NCBI GenBank assembly: GCA_902601235.1
Contig: CACKMG010000002.1
Location: 1-64,000, forward strand
DNA: 64,000 nucleotides
Origin: an uncultured Pelagibacteraceae bacterium
Lineage (GTDB): Bacteria; Pseudomonadota; Alphaproteobacteria; Pelagibacterales; Pelagibacteraceae
Reading direction: 5' to 3'
Shown: positions 58,751 to 64,000 of the stretch, in pieces
How the letters are laid out: every line of letters starts with the position of its first letter
Position numbering within the stretch: position 1 is the stretch's first letter
The notes under the pieces: generated by a model
Databases searched by the model: none
What the model was told of the DNA's origin: nothing
The model's input: the letters and a program-made list of their open reading frames with translations, nothing else
Translations under genes and position numbers: made by a program

Positions 58751-60280
58751 CTAATACTTTAATTTAAGATCTTTATAATTGAAAGCTTTGATAAAGATAG
58801 ATACTAACAAATAGAGAATTAATACTAATAATACAAACAATGTTAGATAAAACAATTTAAAATTATAATCATAAGCTAATAAATTTTCGAAACTCGAAAT
58901 TAAATATTTGAAAAATAAACATGTAATTACTGATACAAAACTTATCTTAGAAAACTTAATAATAAAATATTTACTGAAACTAAATAGATTTCTTTTTTTA
59001 AGGTAAATAAATAGAACTACTGAATTAAACCATGAAGATATAGATGTTGCAATAGGTATTATTATAAATCCAACAGTTTTAAAATAATAAAAACTTATAA
59101 ATACGTTTAATAAAACTGATATGAAAGAAATATAAAATGGCGTTTTCGTATCATGGTTTGCAAAGAAAAAACTAGAAAAAACTTTTATAAAAGCAAATGC
59201 GGGTAAACCAAAACTAAAATAATAAAGCGCTAATGCTGAATTTTTAACTGCAAACTCATTAAATGAACCATATCCAAATAATGCAGAAATAATTTCTTCA
59301 GATCCAACCAACAAAGCTAAAGTAGCCGGGAAGCTCAAAAATATACTTAATTCCAAAGCTTTATTTTGAACTAATAAAATCTTATCTTTTTTTTTTAATT
59401 GAACATATTTTGAAAGTTGCGGTAAAATTACTACACCTATTGCTATACCAGCTATAGCTAAATTAATTTGATAAATCCTATCTGCGTAATAAAGATAGGA
59501 AACTGCACTTGCTTGAAAAGATGCAATAATTGTTCCTACAAGAATATTTATTTGTGTTACACCAGAAGAAAAAATACTAGGCAAGAGTTTTTTAAAAAAA
59601 ATTTTAACTTGTTTTGTAATTCTAAATCTAAAATCAAACTTTACTGAGTAAAAATTAACAACAAATTTATATAAGAAAATAATTTGTAAAAAACCTGCAA
59701 TAGAAACTCCATAAGAAAGATAATAAACCAACTGATCATTGAGTACTTTTCCAAATGACAAGATACCTATCAAAATAAGATTTAAAATAATCGGTGCTGC
59801 AGATGCAGCGGCAAATTTATTGTGAGAATTTAAAATTGCCGCAAAAAAAGAAGCTAAACAAACAAACATTAGGAAAGGAAATGTTATTCTTGTTAAAGTG
59901 ATAGCTAATTCAATTTTCTTACCATCACCGACAAACCCTGGAGCGATTAAGCTTATGAAAATTGGCATAAAAAGTTCAATGATCAAAACTAAAAATAACA
60001 AACTTATAAATAATAAATTAAAAATTTGACCTGCAAATTTGTGTGCTTTTGATTTACCTTTTGTAAATTCTGATGTGTAACTTGGAACAAAAGCTGCATT
60101 AAATGTTCCTTCTGCAAATAAACGTCTAAAGGTATTTGGTATTCTAAAGGCTACAAAAAAAACATCTGCGAGAAGACTAGTGCCAAGAAATATGGCAATT
60201 AAAATATCTCTTAAATAACCAAGTAATCTACTGATTATAGTATAAAATCCAAAAGTCCCTGTTGACTTAATTAAATTCAT
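58751..60280 (-). CDS. murJ: lipid II flippase MurJ
   Basis: ORF 509 aa; GYLRDILIAIFLGTSLLADVFFVAFRIPNTFRRLFAEGTFNAAFVPSY. Confidence 0.96.
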   Translation of the reverse strand: MNLIKSTGTFGFYTIISRLLGYLRDILIAIFLGTSLLADVFFVAFRIPNTFRRLFAEGTFNAAFVPSYTSEFTKGKSKAHKFAGQIFNLLFISLLFLVLIIELFMPIFISLIAPGFVGDGKKIELAITLTRITFPFLMFVCLASFFAAILNSHNKFAAASAAPIILNLILIGILSFGKVLNDQLVYYLSYGVSIAGFLQIIFLYKFVVNFYSVKFDFRFRITKQVKIFFKKLLPSIFSSGVTQINILVGTIIASFQASAVSYLYYADRIYQINLAIAGIAIGVVILPQLSKYVQLKKKDKILLVQNKALELSIFLSFPATLALLVGSEEIISALFGYGSFNEFAVKNSALALYYFSFGLPAFAFIKVFSSFFFANHDTKTPFYISFISVLLNVFISFYYFKTVGFIIIPIATSISSWFNSVVLFIYLKKRNLFSFSKYFIIKFSKISFVSVITCLFFKYLISSFENLLAYDYNFKLFYLTLFVLLVLILYLLVSIFIKAFNYKDLKLKY

Positions 60281-60330
60281 AAATCATATTAGTCTTAATT
60301 TTACCCCATTTGTACATCTAATTAGCATAA

Positions 60331-62613
60331 ATGAAAAAAACAAAAATAGATCATTATACTGATAAAGAAGCTTTGGAATTTCATAGCCATAAAAAACCTG
60401 GCAAGATTGAGATAAGAGCCTCAAAAAGTATGATTACTAAAAGAGATCTAGCTTTGGCATATTCGCCTGGTGTTGCAGTTCCTGTCAAAAAAATTAGTGA
60501 AGACTCGAACGCTGCATACGACTACACAAGTAAAGGAAACCTTGTAGCTGTAATTAGTAACGGCTCCGCTATTCTTGGCTTAGGCAACCTTGGTGCACTT
60601 GCTTCAAAACCTGTCATGGAAGGAAAAGCTGTGTTATTTAAAAGATTTGCCGATATTGACTCTATAGATCTTGAAATTGACTCAAATGATACAAATGAAA
60701 TTATTACTTCTATAAAAAATTTTGCACCAAGTTTTGGTGGTATTAATTTAGAAGATATTGCAGCACCTGATTGTTTTATAATTGAGGAAAAACTAAAAGA
60801 AATTTTAGATATACCTGTATTTCATGACGATCAACACGGAACAGCAATTATTACAACAGCAGCTTTAATCAATGCTTTAGATATCAATGGAAAATCAATT
60901 GAAAAAGTAAAAATAGTAGTTAACGGCGCAGGTGCATCAGCAATGGCCTGTGCTAATTTATTTAAAAAAAGTGGTGTTCCTCAAAAAAATATTAAAATGG
61001 TGGATAGAACAGGAGTAATTTTTAGAGGTAGGGATAATTTAAACCAATGGAAATCTGCTCATGCAATAGAAACTAAAGATAGAACTTTAAATGATGCCAT
61101 TAAAGATGCAGATGTTTTTTTAGGTTTGTCTGCAAAAGGCGCTTTGACGAAAGAAATGGTAAAAAAAATGTCAAAAAATCCGATAATTTTTGCATGTGCT
61201 AACCCAGATCCAGAAATTAAACCTGAGGAAATTGAGGAAGTAAGAGATGATGCAATTATTGCTACTGGAAGATCAGATTACCCAAATCAAGTAAATAATC
61301 TGATTGGTTTTCCATATATTTTTAGAGGAGCTTTGGATGTAAGATCTAAAACAATAAATGAAGAAATGAAAATTGCTGCAGCGCATGCAATAGCAAAACT
61401 CGCGAGAGAGGATGTACCTGATGAGGTAGTGGCTGCAATGGGTGGTGAAAGACCCCATTATGGAAAAAACTATATAATTCCATCTACTTTTGACCCAAGA
61501 TTAATAAGTATAATTCCATCAGCTGTTGCAAAAGCTGCTATAGACACTGGAGTAGCTAGAAAAAAAATTGAAAATTTTGAAATTTATCAAGATCAACTTA
61601 AACAAAGATTAGATCCAACAGTTACAATAATGCAGGGTATAAATACTTACATAAAAAAGAAACCAAAAAAAATTGTTTTCGCAGACGGAGAGGATGAAAA
61701 CACTCTTAAGGCTGCGATAGCTTTTAAAAATTCAAAACTTGGTACTCCAATTCTTATTGGTAAAGAGGAAAAAATAAAGGAACAAATTAAAAAAATTGGT
61801 TACAGTGATAATTTTGACATCGAAATTACCAACTCAAAAGATACTCCAAAAAGAGAAAAATATGTCAAATATTTATTTGAAAAACTGCAAAGAGAACAAG
61901 GTTTATTAGAGTGGGATTGTGATCGTATGGTAAGAAATGATAGAGTTATTTGGGCATCATGTATGGTTGCATGCGGTGATGCAGATGGTGCTGTAACAGG
62001 CAATACAAGAAGATTTGGGGCTTCATTAGATAAAATTAAACAAGTGGTAGATGCTAGACAAGGAGAAATAATGTTTGGACTTAACTTAGTCGTTCATAAA
62101 GGTAAAACAATTTTTGTTGGCGATACAAGTGTACATGAATATCCTAGTTCTGAACAAATGGCTGATATGGCAATCTCAGCTGCGCGTGTAGTAAGATTAT
62201 TTGGTTTTGATCCTAAAGTTGCTTTCGTTTCACACTCAACATTTGGTCAACCCAGTACAAGTAGAACGAAACATATAAAAAATGCTGTAGAAATTTTAAA
62301 AGATAGAAATGTAAATTTTGAATTTGATGGAGATATGCAGCCAGATGTTGCTTTAAATGAAGAATATAAAGAACTTTATCCTTTTTCAAAAATTGTAGGT
62401 AATGCAAATATTTTAATTATGCCCGGTCAACACAGTGCAGCTATTTCTTATAAGATGATGAAAACTTTTGGAGACGCTAAAGTGATTGGACCTTTACTAA
62501 TTGGATTAGGATTACCAATAGAAATAGCTCCGTTAAGAAGCTCCACATCTGAAATTATAAATTTAGCTTCTATAGCTGCTTATTCTGCTGACGTGATAAA
62601 TTATAAAAAATAA
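60331..62613 (+). CDS. maeB: NADP-dependent malic enzyme (malic + phosphotransacetylase-like domains)
   Basis: ORF 760 aa; AYSPGVAVPVKKI, GNLGALASKPVMEGKAVLFK, FHDDQHGTAII, C-terminal PTA domain. Confidence 0.95.
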   Translation: MKKTKIDHYTDKEALEFHSHKKPGKIEIRASKSMITKRDLALAYSPGVAVPVKKISEDSNAAYDYTSKGNLVAVISNGSAILGLGNLGALASKPVMEGKAVLFKRFADIDSIDLEIDSNDTNEIITSIKNFAPSFGGINLEDIAAPDCFIIEEKLKEILDIPVFHDDQHGTAIITTAALINALDINGKSIEKVKIVVNGAGASAMACANLFKKSGVPQKNIKMVDRTGVIFRGRDNLNQWKSAHAIETKDRTLNDAIKDADVFLGLSAKGALTKEMVKKMSKNPIIFACANPDPEIKPEEIEEVRDDAIIATGRSDYPNQVNNLIGFPYIFRGALDVRSKTINEEMKIAAAHAIAKLAREDVPDEVVAAMGGERPHYGKNYIIPSTFDPRLISIIPSAVAKAAIDTGVARKKIENFEIYQDQLKQRLDPTVTIMQGINTYIKKKPKKIVFADGEDENTLKAAIAFKNSKLGTPILIGKEEKIKEQIKKIGYSDNFDIEITNSKDTPKREKYVKYLFEKLQREQGLLEWDCDRMVRNDRVIWASCMVACGDADGAVTGNTRRFGASLDKIKQVVDARQGEIMFGLNLVVHKGKTIFVGDTSVHEYPSSEQMADMAISAARVVRLFGFDPKVAFVSHSTFGQPSTSRTKHIKNAVEILKDRNVNFEFDGDMQPDVALNEEYKELYPFSKIVGNANILIMPGQHSAAISYKMMKTFGDAKVIGPLLIGLGLPIEIAPLRSSTSEIINLASIAAYSADVINYKK

Positions 62614-62614
62614 A

Positions 62615-63223
62615 TTAATTTTTTTGTATCCTTAAATTTTCTACAAGTAGTATACTCGCTATAACATCTCTAACATCCAAAATTTCTCTTGCTTCATTTA
62701 TTACTAATTCTTTTTCATCAGCATTCATTGCAATTCCGTATATGTAAATTTTCTTTTGATATGTATCTATTTGATAATTTGTTGCTTTAATTGATTTACT
62801 CAACACTAATGCTGTTCTTAATTGTGAGGTTATTAAAAGATCTTTAGCAGACTCTTGTAGATTGAACTTATCTTTAATCTTTATATCATTTCTAACAGAT
62901 CGCACACCTTCGGTTTCCCAAGCTAATTTTGTTAATTTTAATTTTTCTTCTGGGTCATCAACTTTTCCTGTCAAAAATATCCTTCCATCTAAAACTTTTG
63001 ATTTAACAGATAAAAAATAACTTTTATCTAATAGAATTATTCTAGCAGATAAATTTTTTTGCATAATCGAGTCATCAATTTGAGTACCGACCGATCTTGG
63101 ATCAAAAGCCACACTGACACCAGTTCCGAAAAGACCTTTTGATGAAACACCTACACAATTGGACAAAGTCAAAATTAGAAATAAAGATAAAAGCAATCTA
63201 CTTTTCATTTTTTTTTTTAACAC
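62615..63223 (-). CDS. BON-domain lipoprotein (DolP/YraP-like)
   Basis: ORF 202 aa; LTLSNC lipobox, two BON-like repeats (ILLDKSYFLSVKSKVLDGRIFLTGKVDDPEEK...). Confidence 0.85.
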   Translation of the reverse strand: MLKKKMKSRLLLSLFLILTLSNCVGVSSKGLFGTGVSVAFDPRSVGTQIDDSIMQKNLSARIILLDKSYFLSVKSKVLDGRIFLTGKVDDPEEKLKLTKLAWETEGVRSVRNDIKIKDKFNLQESAKDLLITSQLRTALVLSKSIKATNYQIDTYQKKIYIYGIAMNADEKELVINEAREILDVRDVIASILLVENLRIQKN

Positions 63224-64000
63224 AATAACTATATATCTCTTTTTTTGAAATTTTACTGTTTCTCTGAACTATATTTATAATATCTTTAATACTAATTTTA
63301 TTTATCATTTGATTTATTATCTTTTTATCTGATTCATCTAAAGTTTGTGAAGTATTTTTATCTATTATTTTTTGAGAAATTACTATTGTAAATTCACCTT
63401 TCAATTCAAATTGAAGAGTTTCAATCTTTTCGACATCTGTTCTTATAAATTCTTCAAAGTGCTTGGTCATTTCTCTACAAATCAAAATTTTTCTTCCAGT
63501 AAAATTTTTTTTTATTATTGGTAGTATTTTCATAATCTTATTTGGAGAAACAAAAAAAACTATTGAGGAGTTTAAGTTTGATAATTGAATAAAATCTTCA
63601 TCAATTTTATTTTTTTTATTTGGAATAAAACCGTAGAAAAAAAATTTTTCCGAAAATCCACTAATAGATACAGCTAATGTAACTGACGAAGCACCAGGTA
63701 AAGGAATTACCTCTATATTATTCTCAATACACTCATTGATTATTACTGATCCAGGATCAGAAATTCCTGGTGTGCCAGCATCTGAAACTAGTGAGATGAT
63801 TAACCCATTTTTTAGCAATTCAATTACTTTTGATAGATTCTTTTTTTCATTAAATTTATGGTTAGATATTAATTTTGATTTAATTTGATATTTATTCAAT
63901 AAAATTTTAGACACTCTGGTGTCTTCACATAAGATATAATCAGATTTTTTAAGAATATCTATCGCTCTTAAAGTAATGTCACCTAAATTTCCTACAGGAG
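63198..64000 (-). CDS. rsmI: 16S rRNA 2'-O-methyltransferase RsmI, partial (N-terminus beyond window end)
   Basis: Frame stays open past track start 63914 to window end reading PVGNLGDITLRAIDILKKSDYILCEDTRVSKILL; SDAGTPGISDPGSVII, PLPGASSVTLAVSISGF. Confidence 0.95.
   Translation of the reverse strand, partial: PVGNLGDITLRAIDILKKSDYILCEDTRVSKILLNKYQIKSKLISNHKFNEKKNLSKVIELLKNGLIISLVSDAGTPGISDPGSVIINECIENNIEVIPLPGASSVTLAVSISGFSEKFFFYGFIPNKKNKIDEDFIQLSNLNSSIVFFVSPNKIMKILPIIKKNFTGRKILICREMTKHFEEFIRTDVEKIETLQFELKGEFTIVISQKIIDKNTSQTLDESDKKIINQMINKISIKDIINIVQRNSKISKKEIYSYCVKKKNEK

Noticed and set aside
1-64000. CRISPR arrays, transposons, prophage or defence islands
   Set aside because: No regularly spaced repeats, transposase, integrase or phage genes seen; nearly all sequence is conserved housekeeping coding DNA.

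Overview
AT-rich, very gene-dense bacterial chromosome segment. Gene content and order look like a streamlined alphaproteobacterium, most likely SAR11/Pelagibacterales (inference from protein content and synteny; no database search was run). I see about 58 protein-coding genes and two tRNAs (Arg-ACG, Leu-CAA). I found no mobile elements, no CRISPR array and no rRNA. Main blocks: gltBD; pyruvate dehydrogenase E1/E2; SUV3-like helicase/TerB-like/ferredoxin/CarD; argH-lptM-like-lysA; dnaA-dnaN-rpsT-mutM; ubiE-ubiB-coaBC-dut; an irr/rubrerythrin/Fe-S oxidoreductase/DUF3501 iron-peroxide module; fabA-fabB-fabI; pnp-rpsO-rbfA-infB-nusA-metK-lnt-ybeY-phoH-miaB-fur-tsaB; trpS-murJ; maeB; rsmI. No large unknown system stands out. 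The observations most worth checking are: (1) a homodimeric-type PDH E1 with an N-terminal lipoyl domain nearly duplicating that of E2; (2) a 25-aa all-basic micropeptide gene, absent from the ORF track, convergent with a CarD gene that has a lysine-rich poly-A-coded tail; (3) a pair of Irr/ICE-like operators plus a long dyad and an intercistronic hairpin organising the irr-rubrerythrin locus; (4) a terminator-like hairpin abutting the nusA Shine-Dalgarno; (5) head-to-head overlapping tsaB/deacetylase genes.
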